Shown here: positions 1-12,207 of the stretch, in pieces | How positions within the stretch are numbered: the stretch's first letter is position 1 | How the letters are laid out: every line of letters begins with the position of its first letter | Source of the DNA: Aphelocoma coerulescens | Taxonomy: Eukaryota; Chordata; Aves; Passeriformes; Corvidae | DNA length: 64,000 bases | Reading direction: 5' to 3' | Assembly (NCBI RefSeq): GCF_041296385.1 | Contig: NC_091020.1 | Coordinates: 25,022,501 to 25,086,500, forward strand | Made by a program: the position numbers and the translations under genes | Notes under the pieces: model-generated | Seen by the model: the letters and a program-made list of their open reading frames with translations, nothing else | The model's database searches: none | Told to the model about the DNA's origin: nothing

Positions 1-653
1 CCACTGCTCCACTCTGCTTTTTCTCCAGATGTAAAAGACAGCTGAACAAAATGACAATCAGATGTTTCCATATTAATAAAATTGAATACTGGGAAAAGCA
101 ATAGGGAGGAGACAACTCCCAGCTGGTGTTGGCAAGGACTGGTACTATGATGCTTGAGTTAATTTGTAAGACTCTTGTGCATCAAAACATAAACAAGCTC
201 CTGACTGCTATTAGAAGTTTGGTCCAAGAAATGACAAGACATACAAAAATTCAGAAGGGATTTCTAAGGTTCGAATATGGAAGAAGTGATTTCCCATTTG
301 TGGGCACCATTAAATCTGTTTGCATCTGATCAAAAGAACTGCATATATAGGAGGGAAAAGTGGTAGAGTCCAGTGACAAAGCAACAACCAAAATTAAGAT
401 TTGCTACATGACCCCAAATGAATCAATTACTCTGTGTTAACTATTTAATTCTCTGTTTTTGAAGCAGAGATAAACAGTAGCTTCCCTACATTTGCCAAGT
501 AATCTCAGCTGCAGATACACATTATATTAGGATAACAGCACATTTGTTTCAAGAATAGACAATGATCAAATAAGGAAACCTTTCAGTTCTAACAGTAACT
601 AAGATAGAAGGCTGGTAAGTGCAAGAAGAAGGAAAGAAAGAAATTTTCCTTAC
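1..653 (-). other. STN1 intron, left-edge part
   Basis: This is non-coding sequence downstream of the second STN1 coding exon. I looked on the minus strand for the next OB-fold exon (expected motif around INCICWKK) and saw none. Short open frames here show no family resemblance. Confidence 0.7.
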
Positions 654-749
654 CTCCATAATTATAAAAGGCCTCTCGCTCCTTCGTTTGAACCACTATC
701 CCAACAACATCCACCTGTCTTACTGGATGTCCATTATAAAAGAATATAC
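654..749 (-). CDS. STN1: STN1 second coding exon
   Basis: This exon has 96 bases. The acceptor on the minus strand reads gcccag before 749, and the donor is gtaagg starting at 653. It encodes residues 45 (split Gly) to 76, including [15 protein letters not shown] and [11 protein letters not shown], the first strands of the OB fold. The exon starts with two bases of a codon and ends with one base of the next. Confidence 0.94.
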
Positions 750-3700
750 CTGGGCACAAAACATTATTGATTAATGTAACTATTTCTTTCAACACCCTAC
801 CCTACATAGTCACATTTGTTAGTAAAAAACTTACTTTCTTACATATTTAATACATCTTAATATATTTAATATATCTTAATATACAATGCGTACACAGGTA
901 AAAAACCCTAAATTACTGCAGACTAGGAACACTAAAAGGAGAAAGTATCAGCTCTACTTAGGATACCAATAGCTTGCTTTTGTAGGGTGTCATATCCTTA
1001 TTAACCTCTTGCTTTCTTGCACTTTGGGATCTGAAAAACAGTTTGTTTGCTGCAGGCATTAGGGGGGGTTTGTTTGTTTGTTTTGTTGCTTTATTTGGGT
1101 TTTTGTTTTGCTTTGCTTTGTTGTTTGGTTTTGGGTTTTTTTATATCTTCATAAGGCTTCAGAATAAATAATAGAACACAAAGGAAGCAGTTTGAGCTTC
1201 TCACAATGCAGCTGTTACTGATTAAGGCAGAGCCTCCAAAAGGAAAACTAACATAATTCTGTCTTTCATTTCTAGAAGAACAGGAGCCGTGGGGGCAGGG
1301 GGAGAGCAACAGCCCTCTCAGACTGCAGAGTACACTACTGCAGTCATTGTGGACTGCATCCTGAACTTCAGTTTCTGAAAACACACGTTCTAAAAACATC
1401 CCTTCAAAGCTATTTCTGTGCATCTATAAAGATAACTTGAATAACACTTAGAAACACGTCCAGGAAACAGTGAGAAATCAGAGCCCAGTGGACTCTGACA
1501 GCACAGAGGTTGCCTCCCTCCGTAATCCCTTTCAAGAGGGTGACAAATGTTGTTAACAAACAGTAATGTAAACATCGTACACTGAGGCTTCACAGTCCAC
1601 CAGCAGGAGGAAAATAGGGCAATAAGCTCCAAATATACCCTGGGCTGGCTAGTTTTCAGTGAATGTGTTTTCTTCAGTTTTCAAATACTGCTGCTTTACT
1701 GAAATAAGCCATCTGGGATGTTCAATAACTGTCTTCTGAAAACTAGATAACTCGAGGGACTCAGAAGGGAACATTTGGCTCCATACACTGTGGCAAGTGT
1801 TATTCTTACAAAGGGAGGGAGAAACATGGCAGCAAGGGAGTCAGAAAAATGTTCTGTATAAAAAAAACCCCAAAACCAAAATCCAAAAATAACTTGTCCT
1901 ACATAGCTAGCAGCCTTAAATGAGCCTGGAATTAACTTTCTTCACGCAAGACCGAGAGAAAACACGAAAGTTTCAGAAGAAATCAGAGGTGATCAGCCAA
2001 GCAGCTCATAAGCAGAAGTTTTGCTCATGAAAATCCACTGCAACATTTTGAGGGTGCATCTATGGCTATCATCTCAGATCTGGCTATACTCATCATGCAG
2101 TCACTGGTCAGGTCTGGCACAGAGAATGTTTAGCAGGTCTGTCCACTTGCCTCTCCTTCCATTTACCAGGGCACAGATAAACACTGCTATAGAAACCCCC
2201 AGTGGAGATGCTCCCAGTGTATGCAGTCATTCACTGAATCTTACAACATCTCTGTAAAAGGTCTGGGCTAGTTTCAGGGTAAGTCTGTAGAGCAGAGACT
2301 CCAAGCTCCTGATTATGCAAACAAGCAACATGTTATTATGTTCGTTCCCCAGTTAGTAAGCTGAGTTTTGGTGGATGACAGAGACCAAATAAAACTGGTT
2401 CTCTCCATCCCCATAAAATTCACATAGAACTCCACCCTTACTCTCCGAGAAACTACCCAAATTAATTTGAAGAATGAAATTATATTTGACCTATTAAAAG
2501 TTGTTGGACTTGATGACTTCAAGGTGTAAATTACTTCTCCTGCAGTTTATTTGTTCAAATTAAGTCCATATTGGTAGCAATAAAAATATTTTAAATATTT
2601 GAAGCTATGGACAAACACATTCAGTGAGGTTCCTAGTACCCCAGTAAACAACACACAGAGCAATATGCCATTGCCACAACAGCCACAGCAGTGCTACAGG
2701 GGGCTATAGATGCAGAGCTCTCTAGGGCAAGCGCTGGTCATGTCTGTACCAGCATTACTGTGCTGTTTGCCATTGCTTTAATTATTATTACCTCCTTTTA
2801 TGCTATTTGCAGCTTCCTTTGCTTGTTGATAAGCTGTCACAAAGCAGTGGTGCATGATAACTCTGAGAAAAGCTCATTTCCATGATGTGATTATGTGTTA
2901 CAACTGAGTTTGACACCCACTCTCATTGCAAGGCTGCTAAGACAACACAATTGCTGTTTTTATCTGGGAGGTTTTCCAGCCTTCGTGTCACCATTTATAG
3001 CAGCAGAGTAATTGGCCAGGTTTACTGCTTCCCTCTGTGTTGTTTTAAGGGATTAGTCACTGTGGCATCAAATCCTAATGCTTAAAAATGGAAAGAAAAA
3101 ACTCATTAGGTCATTCAGTCCATTTCCTCAGGGCCAATACAAGACCATTTTGTACAGTAAATTCCTGGCAATCTGTACAGTCAGGATATAAACAATCCCA
3201 GTGAAGGGCATCCCACCTTTTTCCTGGGAAGGCTGTGCCATGGTCTAACAGATGTCATTCTAGGGATGTTTTTCCTGACATTCAGTCTGTGTTTCTTTCC
3301 ATTCTTCCTAGTTACAACTTTTTGTTTTGCACTCATTCATTCTTAATTACCATTACTTAATGACTGATTTATAGCCAATCATATACTTAGCTTCAGCTGG
3401 TCTTTAAAAGCCCATTAAAGGAAGGAAGCATTGACAACAAACACCTACATTCTTCCTTCCCCAAAAGGTATTAAATTTAGTGTTTTTGTTGTGCTATCAT
3501 TTGTTGCCAATAAATAAGATATGTTGAAAAACGTCTGGTTTGGTATATACACAGCACCAGGAGAATGAACAAAATCCAGGATGTTGGTTCTAGGAAATTA
3601 CATTTTATTTGAAGTTTGGTTTAGAAAATGATACAGGATTGCAAGCAAGCTTAAATGTGCAGAATGCCAGATGCACAGGAAGTGGAGAAAGCTCAAACGT

Positions 3701-5442
3701 ACCAACTGTAAAGGCTGATATCTTGACATGACAGATACCACCTCCTTAGGATCATCTTAAAAAAACCCAAAGGTAATAACAAAACTGAAGAAGTTCCTGA
3801 AGCAGAAGCCAAATCAGTTAAGTAAAAGAACAGGAAGAGAAGTAAGAAGAGAAATTCAGGTAATTTAGAGATAAAAAAAGAGAGCAGGACTGTACTTTCT
3901 AGGACTGCTCCTGCTATCATGAAATGTTTGTTGGTGTTTATAAGGTTAATTATTCTGAATATATTTTCACATGTGTATGTACTAATGCTCAAGTCCAAAC
4001 CACAATCCAATTCTGCTGGCATTGAATTGTGTTGTATTTTGTTTGAAAACAATAAAAATATCTGTAACTGAGGAAAAACAGTTCTTACCAGATGCATTTC
4101 CTACACCAGTACTACTAGAAGACAGTTTAAAAAGGCCTCTAAATAAAACTAACTGTAGGACAAACATGAACAACAGTCTGTAGCCTAATTCTTGCAATGG
4201 ATTTAAGACAAAAGTCTCCCACCATGTTAAATAACAAAGATATAGGTATATTGCTATTTGTGGCTTGTGAAGTCCCTATGTACATAAACATGGTTGTGAG
4301 AAGAGCAAAAAGACCACCAGTCCTCTGTTTCTGCAAAAATAGCACTGCTGCTATCCTTGCTGTTAAAGAAAACTGAAGAAGAATAACAAAACCTACAAGG
4401 CAAATCATATTCAAAGAGCCAAACAGGGGTGCTCTGTGTCTGTGGACAGAAAAAAATAAAAAACCACAAACAAAACACCAAAACCAAACCAAAGACACAC
4501 ACTCTGCTTAGGGCTTACTGCTTTTCCTCATTAATTCTAAGCTCTGTGGGTTCCTCTCTGATAATCTAGCACCTTGTCAAGCCTCAGTTGGGAGTAATGA
4601 ACCCTTCCACAGCAGAAGACCCACTGCAGTCTATTTAAAGTCTGTGTAGTGAAAACAGCAATTCAAGGTCAGAGCTGTGCTGCTTCAGCCAATGCTCACA
4701 TGTGGGTGACACTGGCTGCAGACCAGTAGGACACAGACTGCAAAGCAGACACTGCCAGCAATTGCTCAGAAAGAAAAGGTGCAGGGTAACATCCAGCATG
4801 GGGGCCAGAATTTACAAGGTTGTTGCAATGTATGAAGAATGTCATCTATCTATCATATCTAGAAATAGGTGACAAAACCTCAAAACTTGTATCTGTTTTA
4901 TAATGTATTAATATCCATAGGAAAAAGCAAAATCTCACATCCAGCAATGTCATCCGTCTGTCAAAATTTTTGCAAAAAATGTAGAGCCCATGGAGAGATA
5001 CAACACATATGGCCAGAAAGGACCAGCATTTTCTAGAACTAACTTTGTCAGAATATAACAAGCACTACCACACAGAGGACACACAACATTACCTTAACAT
5101 AAAAGAGGTTCTGGAGAGAAAGAAAAGCCATTTTAACAAATATACCTTAATTTCCACATACATTTCACATACAACCTGTTGTTCTTAGAACTGTTAAAAG
5201 ATACTAATGTCACTTATCTTAAGCATATGGAAAACTACTGATGTTTGTGAAGTATTCTTCAAACGCTTCATAAAAAGCACAACAAAAATCAATTATAATA
5301 AATGCATACCTGGCACCTGTTTAGATTCTCTCATTTCTGTAATATCTTTAATATAGAGTCTTGCAAATGCAGAAAATACAGGATCTATCCCCCAGTGCAG
5401 AGAAGGCGTCTCTTCTTCATATTTCTTGGATTCAGGCTGCAT
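654..5442 (-). CDS. STN1: STN1 (OBFC1), CST complex subunit, 5' partial (coding exons 1-2)
   Basis: Two minus-strand exons join as 5442-5310 and 749-654. They encode the first 76 residues plus one base of codon 77. The protein begins [15 protein letters not shown] and continues into a block containing [13 protein letters not shown]. It matches vertebrate STN1 (human: MQPGSSRCEEETPSL and YNGHPIKQVDVLG) almost without gaps. STN1 binds CTC1 and TEN1 to form CST, which binds single-stranded DNA at telomeres and stalled forks and stimulates DNA polymerase alpha-primase for C-strand fill-in. The visible part is the N-terminal arm and the start of the OB fold; human STN1 is 368 residues, so about a fifth is present. 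The exon junction splits a glycine codon (G|GT) at the same point as the human protein alignment. The remaining exons were not found in bases 1-653 and must lie beyond the left edge. Identification is from remembered family sequence, not a search. Confidence 0.93.
841..893. repeat. AT-rich imperfect tandem repeat
   Basis: Two near-identical units of about 19 bases (core atatttaata-atctta) lie head to tail, followed by a partial third. It is low-complexity sequence inside the STN1 intron with no evident function. Confidence 0.6.
1062..1142. repeat. T/G-rich low-complexity tract
   Basis: A run of seven G is followed by about 75 bases made almost only of T and G, with repeated gttt and gcttt units. 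On the minus strand it is an A/C-rich tract. It resembles simple-sequence expansion. Confidence 0.7.
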
Positions 5443-5449
5443 CCAAAGC
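5310..5449 (-). CDS. STN1: STN1 first coding exon with start codon
   Basis: The acceptor (ttcacag on the minus strand) precedes a 7-base 5'UTR remnant, gctttgg, and then ATG at 5442-5440. The coding part is 133 bases (44 codons plus one base): [18 protein letters not shown], then [16 protein letters not shown] and ESKQVP. The donor gtatgc follows at 5309. The ATG was chosen because it aligns with the human STN1 start. The splice acceptor just upstream means that at least one noncoding 5' exon exists farther right on this strand. Confidence 0.94.
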
Positions 5450-7930
5450 CTGTGAACACAGAAGGAACTGTAATTGTTTTCTACACAGGTGAAGAGCCTT
5501 TCACATATGCCCCAACTAAATGAAAAAATAGCTCATGAGTTTAAACACAGTAACACAGCACAGCTGAGGATGAGACATTGGAGGTTATCTAATATAATGT
5601 TATATTTATCTATCAATATTTCATGTGTGGCCACACAAAATATTCCAAGTATCAATACTCATGATTAGTTTGAAGTACTGAGAATCTAGCAACGGCATTT
5701 TCCCCAGTAACTTCAAGCGAAATAGATTTTCAGGGATTTTTTCCTCTCCAAATCCATAAACAGAGAACCGAAGTCAACATTTGTTTAAAAGAGCAGGATT
5801 GTGGGATCCTAAGCTTACTTTCTATACAGATGATTATTATTCCCCCCATCATTCTCTTTCCCTCCCCTAACATATTCTTCTCATTGCTCATCCTTGTGCT
5901 TTATTGTGGAGTTGAAAACAAAAGCAGCCATCCCTTCTTTATTTTGGACATGTAGTCTCCATTAACTTTGAAATTGTTTCCCCTTTTACCCTTTCAGATT
6001 TCACAGTTTAATGCCTGCCATCTTCTGCCATTACAGATGCAATTCTCTGCTTATCACAGTGTTGATGACAAAAACCCCAGCACTCGATTCACGAAGATCC
6101 TCATAAAGATTTGAAAGCTGAAATACTTTCTATCAGCTTCTCCTGTTCGGATAGCTACATTGTTCCTGTAAGGCTTTCCAGGTCACCCTCCAATGGGTGT
6201 CAGCCCCTTGCAGCTGTAAGTCAAAGGTGCTAAGTGGACTGATTTTGAATAGTGTGTAATAGGGCTGAGGTTTGGCAGCTCCAGTCTCCTGAGAAGAAGC
6301 AGATCCCAGTGATCTCTGCAGCCTGGGAGAAGCACTTGTAGCTACCGATGTAGAGACAACACGCCATGAACATCACGATAGCCTCTTGGTTCACTGAGAA
6401 ACAGAGCCTGGATTCTGCATGGTTTCTGTTTTAATGCTTAAACTTTAATTTGAGGCAAGGGAAAAGAAAAGGGTGCAGCACAAAATGCCAGAGTGTTGCT
6501 GACATCTACTTTACATTGTGTACAGAACTGCAGTTGACAATTCGATTTCTGTCCAACTTTTATTTTATTTTACTTAAGTAAAAGAGGCCAGTGTTACTTA
6601 TCCTTCCTTGGACTGGTCATTTCTCTAGTAAGATGTTGAAAATATTTGATTTAGTCAGTTCCAGCAGTCACTTCACCAGTGAGTAACAAACTGAAATAGT
6701 TTTGTTTACACCTGGATTCATGTCTCTCTCCCCACTACAGATAGCTCTCTCTTTCCAACCTTTCCTTTTTGCACCTGCAAGATCTACTCAAAAAAGTCAC
6801 ACCACTCTTTCCTCACTCAAGTCTCCCCATGAAGCACCCTTTTTCTGCTGCTGAATTGAGACACTGCTCAATAGAAATTTAGAAATTAAGCTGCTAAGTG
6901 TATGATCTTAACACAAGCTGCTATTCCTCCATATGGCGGCTCTTTGGATACTTGCTACAGTCTATGTCAAATTTAAACCATAAAGTTTCTCAAGGGAGCA
7001 AATGGTTTGAACCTGTATCTTACTTGGCATGCTCATTTTCTTAACAAAATTCATCTCCTTATCTCTCTCTTTTTGCTTGCAAAAAGTCTCTAGTAAAAAG
7101 TTATATTCCTTTCTGCTTCACGCCCCCCGATTTACTCCGCATGGTTACAAAGCCTGTCACAGCTGTTTTTCCTCCTAGACAGACAGCAGACTGAGATAAC
7201 CAGCCAAAAAGAGACAATCAGGTAACAAGTCTGTCTAACCGTTTGTATTTTGGGTACACAGACACTCATTGGGGCAAAAAGCAGAACTCACCCCTGCACA
7301 TGTGTACATCTGAGGGGAAATCAATGAGGCAGCTCCACTGGAGATTAAAAATATCTGTATTTTGGCATTTTATAGCCAGTTGTCACGCCTGAAATGCCCA
7401 AATGTTAATAGATCAAGTCCAAACCACACTTTTAGCTTAAATGAAGTATCTCCATGAAATTTTTTACTTCTTCCCTGTTCTGAAGGGAGAAGATTTCTGC
7501 AGTGAAAGCTCTTTCTATCTCAGAAAGTACTGGGAGTTAAATCTCAGATTCTGGAGCTTCCTTCTCACTCCCAGGCCTTGTTACAACTCCTTACTGGAGA
7601 TATTTACACCCATCACATGTCTTTATGTAGAGACCACTCTGCTTGGTTCAAGCCTGCTACAGACACAACACTTTATCTTACAGATCTGGCGAAGAGTCCT
7701 TGAAAAAAAATAAATCATGCTCCCAGCACTATGAAGGGATCACAAGATTCCTTGAAGTCCACAGGAGAAATTTGCTGAAGTCCTGAGTTGCAGACATTCC
7801 ATTCACACCAGGCTGGGACAGTGAAACTGTACTCCAGCCACCCACTCACTTTCAGCAATGTCTGACAGGCACATGAGGGCATTCTGCACAGCAGTCAAAG
7901 CCTTCCCTGGCCTCTTCACGGTCCCAAGAA

Positions 7931-8029
7931 CCCTCCCAATCCCTGACACCACCCAAAACCAAGCCTGTTTTCTTCCTTCCCTCCCAAGTGGCGACTTGGT
8001 AGCTACATTTGAACAGTGGCCTATTTGAA
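7931..8029. repeat. Diverged direct repeat, copy A (unknown family)
   Basis: This stretch of about 95 bases is clearly related to copy B at 9121-9216. Shared blocks include caccacccaaa, ttcttccttccctcc, tggtagc and cctattt, in the same order and spacing, with a few small gaps. I do not recognise the family. Confidence 0.6.
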
Positions 8030-9120
8030 GCCAAAAGCTCGTGGTCAGTTGGAAGGAAAAGATACTTAGTGCCTCCTGGATGCACTGCTTGCCTCTGCAC
8101 ACTGCTAGTACCAGTCCATTCTGCTCAGCAGTTGTCTGTCTGCTCCTACAGCAAAGCAAGATGTAAGCTATTTCTGAAGTATCTATTCAGTGAGTTTCCA
8201 AGCTTATTTCAGGCAGATTGAGAGTATTAGAAAACATAAATCCTACAATGCTGACAAAATTCTTCCAATCAATTTATCTTTTGCTGTATAATAGTATCTT
8301 CCCGTAACTTTTTCTTCAGTTGGCGCAGGAAGCTTCTCCATCCTGGGGTTAATTAATGAGTCATCCTGGCAAAAGTGGAACTTTCCATTATGCTAGAAGT
8401 GTTTTCAGCTCTTAATTGGTACCATTGGTGATATGCTATCAGCAAGGAAGATAAGAGCTGCCCTGTACAAGGAAGATCCAAGGGGCAAATAGGGGCATTG
8501 TGGAGATGCACAACATTATAATCAATGAGAACCAGACAGCAAACAATAGACAATTCTGAACAGATACTATATATACAAATGTTTAAGGATTTAACTGGCT
8601 TTTGCTGGGAGATGGTGATCAGGCTTAGCAATATAAACAACACAGAGTCCTAGCAAAAGGTCATTCCTTTCTGCATTTTGGTTTTAAGTGCAATGTAATG
8701 ACTTCGAGGTTGCTGTAGTGCAAGGAATTCAATCCTGATACAGGAGAAAAAAAGGCAAGAGAAGCATCTAGTCCACAAGTTTATTAGATAGAAGATATCT
8801 GTGTTCTATTTTTAACTCCAGAAAAAGGCTATAAAGGCATAATCAAAACCAAAAATAGAATTAAGCTCTTCTTGGGAAAATAACTTTGTTTGAAGGGCAA
8901 AAATCTAAAGTCTACATAGTAGGTATCTAAATACAAATAAACCAGAAGCCTCAACCTGAGATTATTCTAACATACTGAAATAAGGCTGTCTCTTCCACCT
9001 ACTGCTATCAGTGTTAGTTTTCCTGACTCTGCTGAGAAGTCAACCAAGTCCACAATCCCCAGAGGTATCTTATGAGCTCAGCAAGGTATTATCCAAGAAG
9101 AGAAAGCAAGGAAAATTGGC

Positions 9121-9216
9121 ACTCTTCCCAACCATGTCACCACCCAAACCCATTTTCTTTCTTCCCTCCTAAGCAGCCTACCTGGTAGCCTTGTTTCAGT
9201 AGCTTCCTATTTAACA
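9121..9216. repeat. Diverged direct repeat, copy B (unknown family)
   Basis: This is the second copy of the element at 7931-8029, in the same orientation and about 1.2 kb away. Similarity fades outside about 95 bases on both sides. It may be a remnant of an old interspersed repeat or a local duplication. Confidence 0.6.
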
Positions 9217-11702
9217 CCCAATTGATTTATTCAATAGAATCAGCCCTGGTCAATCAATTTCTTGGCTCATATTCTTGTGCCCACCATGTACCTTTTCCAG
9301 AAAAAGCTTAACAGTCCTTTCCCAATCCCAGTGCAATTGAAACCTCAAAGAAGAGTATCTGTTTTAATGTTTCTTGTTGTCTTTTCTCCAAATTTGATTA
9401 ACAACCAAAGCTCTTGGAGAAAATTGCCTCAGTTTGAGATTAATCATTTTGAGCCAAGAAAATGTGTCCTGCCAGTGGTTGTCTGCAAGTGCTGGCACAC
9501 TCCTGCAAAGACTCTTTCTCAAGTTAGCTGTGAATCAGAAACAGAGAATTTATGCACTAATACAGGCAACTTAAACATCCTACCAGGCCTTCACTCTTCT
9601 CCAAAGGCTGCCACTACTATACTAGCACTGATGATTTACACTGGAAACATCTCCTAAACTGTTGGGAGTTGCCAACCCAGTGCATTAAAATAACTTCAAG
9701 TCACCATTGGCTTACTTGAATATATTAGGCCACAAACTGCGGCTGTCAAAAACTGCTCCACAGGTCAGTCATTCCTGCTACAGACAAAGCAACTTGTGGA
9801 AAGAGGAGCAGAGTCAACAGCTGGGTTTTGTAACACCCTCTGTCATCTGAATTGAAATCATCTGTGTCTGAGTCAACACCCTATGTGACAAATGACTATT
9901 ATTCAACTCTTCATGATCAGCAGAGGCAATTCAAGCATGGTACAGTCAAACCCACCATATTTCAGGAAATGTTTTTAATTACCTACACCCACATACAACA
10001 TTTAAAATTAAAGCCAAATAAACCCATTGTATTATTACACAAGTAAATCTTACTGAGCTGGGAAGTAAAGCCTTTGGTTATAATTGATACAAAACAAAGA
10101 TTCTAAACACGAAACCCACACAAAGATTTTTTAAAAACACATAATTAAAAGAAAGTTTCCAACACCAGCAACAAGATTAAAACCATCACTGAGACCCAAA
10201 CATGTTACTGAAAGACAAAAAAAAAATTCCTGGAAAACAGCTGTTAGAAAACTATCAAACAGAAAGGTAAGGCCAGTTTGGATCTACCTCCTCCCTGGTT
10301 ATTCTATTACAAATCAAGATGGGGCAAGCATTTTCAGTCTTTCATAATTAGCCACCTTCTGCTTCTGTCATGTTAAATCCTGTCCGTTTTGATGCTACAT
10401 GCTGCATGTCTTGCAGTTCTTATATATAAGTACAATTCCAGTTTAAAAACACAGTTTCAAAATGAAATTAAGAAATCTAGAACTCCTCTGAACTTCCAGA
10501 AGTTTAGCACTTCCTGAAATGTTACTTTTACAAGGGTTTGACATTTGTCTAAGCTGTCCGGATAACAATTTACCAAAAGAAAGAATTACAGACTTTTTCT
10601 TAAAGATACTCCTTGAAAATTTAAACATCATATGTCTTTTAATTACATTAGTTTCTATTACAATACACTTCCCTGGCAAGTGAAGTGCAAGACAAGAGGC
10701 CATCACCGCAACCTTCAGCCAGTGGGGAATCTATCAACAACCCAGAAAGGTACTGCCCTTAATGCCCATAAGGCAGGATATAGGTTGGGACAAAAGAGCC
10801 TTGTTTTATCAATAAACTGACATGGCTGTCATGTAACAATCTTCCAGCGGAGTTAAGGTCTCCAGGTCATAACATGTAACATGTTTTCCTCCCTCTGATT
10901 TTACCTTTCCATAGCACTTCCTGGAAAACCTTCTGGACAGATGCATATGGCTGCAGGAGACCAGACAAACTGGCTCCTCCAATGTCTACAGGCTTGGAAG
11001 GAAGGGGGACAAAGCTTACAATTCTAGATTGCCTCCTTTTGGCATTGAAAATTGTTTTGAATGCAAGCTAAACCTTGTAACAAGATTTTGGCACTCAATT
11101 TTCCAACAGCATGATTCTGAAAAACTAACAGGGAAGTGTGTAACAAAATAAACAGTAGAAGTAGCTCTTTCTGATCTTTGTCCCATGCATTAATCACAAG
11201 ACAATTTCCCATGGATCAAGAAACCAGCAAACCACTCAGCAGACCAGTAAACTAGCTTTGTATATGTATTTCTCATGGCCACCTGTAAGCTTACCAGAAA
11301 TAAGATAGTAGGTGCTCACTACTGATATTCAGAAAGCTTCACCTCCTGTATGTATTTTAAAGCTATTGGATAATCACACTGAAGTGCCTTCTTCCACTAA
11401 TTCCCTAACCTGTCTCAAGCGAGGGCAGGAGGAAACCTACGAAGATGATTAACTCTCTCTGAAAGCTCTTAATCACCCACAGTGCTGCCAGAGCGAGCTG
11501 AGCTGCTGAAAAGACACTCTTTAACTGGGAGAGAAGGTTCTCAGCCATTAGTGCAACATAAAAACAAAAGTAAAATTAAATTACTTCTTATAAATAGTAA
11601 GTTTCTTGCTTGGAGGAACAGTGGTATGAAAGCTTTGATAGCAAGTGGATTCCAAACCAGCTGTTGGAAAAGGAAAGTTTTTTGACAGATACTTATAATC
11701 AG

Positions 11703-12207
11703 GAGGTGATGCCGCCCCTCTACTCAGCCCTGGTGAGGCCACATCTGGAGTGCTGTGTCCAGTTCTGGCATCCTCAGTACAAGAAAGACAAGGAGCTCCT
11801 GGAGTGGGTCCAGCAGATGATTAAGGGACTGGAGCATCTCTCATATGAGAGAGCTGGGCCTGGTCAGCCTGGAGAAGAGACACCTAAAAGGTCAATGCCT
11901 GTAAGTGTCTGAAGGGAGGGTGTCAAGATAACAGACCAGCCTCTGCTCAGGGGTGTTGGGCAGTCGGACAAGAGGCAGAGGGCAGAAATTGATGCACGGG
12001 AAGTTCCACCTGAACATGAGGAAAAGCTTCTGTACTGTGTGGATGAACACGCACTGGTACAGATTGTCCAGAGAGGCTGTGGAGTCTCCCTCACTGGAGA
12101 CATTCCAGAACCATCTGGACACAATCCTCAGTAATGTGGTTTAGGGGGCCCTGCTTGAGCAGGAGGCTGGACCCTTCCAACCTTATCCATTCTGTGATTC
12201 TGTAATT
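11703..12207 (+). mobile_element. CR1 LINE fragment, 3' end, 5'-truncated
   Basis: The sequence begins at the CR1 segment that encodes the end of the reverse-transcriptase ORF (ctctactcagccctggtgag, then ctggagtgctgtgtccagtt). It runs through the typical blocks cagcctggagaagagac and gaacatgaggaaaagct, and ends with the CR1 terminal octamers attctgtgattctgtaatt. A 5'-truncated copy with an intact 3' end is the usual form of CR1. Its reading frame is broken, so it is not active. It is in plus orientation within the STN1 upstream interval. Confidence 0.9.

Larger units (their letters stand above)
750..5309 (-). other. STN1 intron between coding exons
   Basis: This is a 4.56 kb GT-AG intron on the minus strand. 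It contains an AT tandem tract near 841-893 and a T/G-rich low-complexity tract near 1062-1142. The open frames of 64-134 codons inside it have no recognisable domain and overlap one another in different frames, so they are treated as chance. Confidence 0.8.

Noticed and set aside
9262..9657. 131-codon plus-strand open frame
   Set aside because: No recognisable family, no splice context and average composition for AT-rich non-coding DNA.
11610..12144. Open frames on both strands near 11.6-12.1 kb
   Set aside because: They are parts of the decayed CR1 element, not a host gene.
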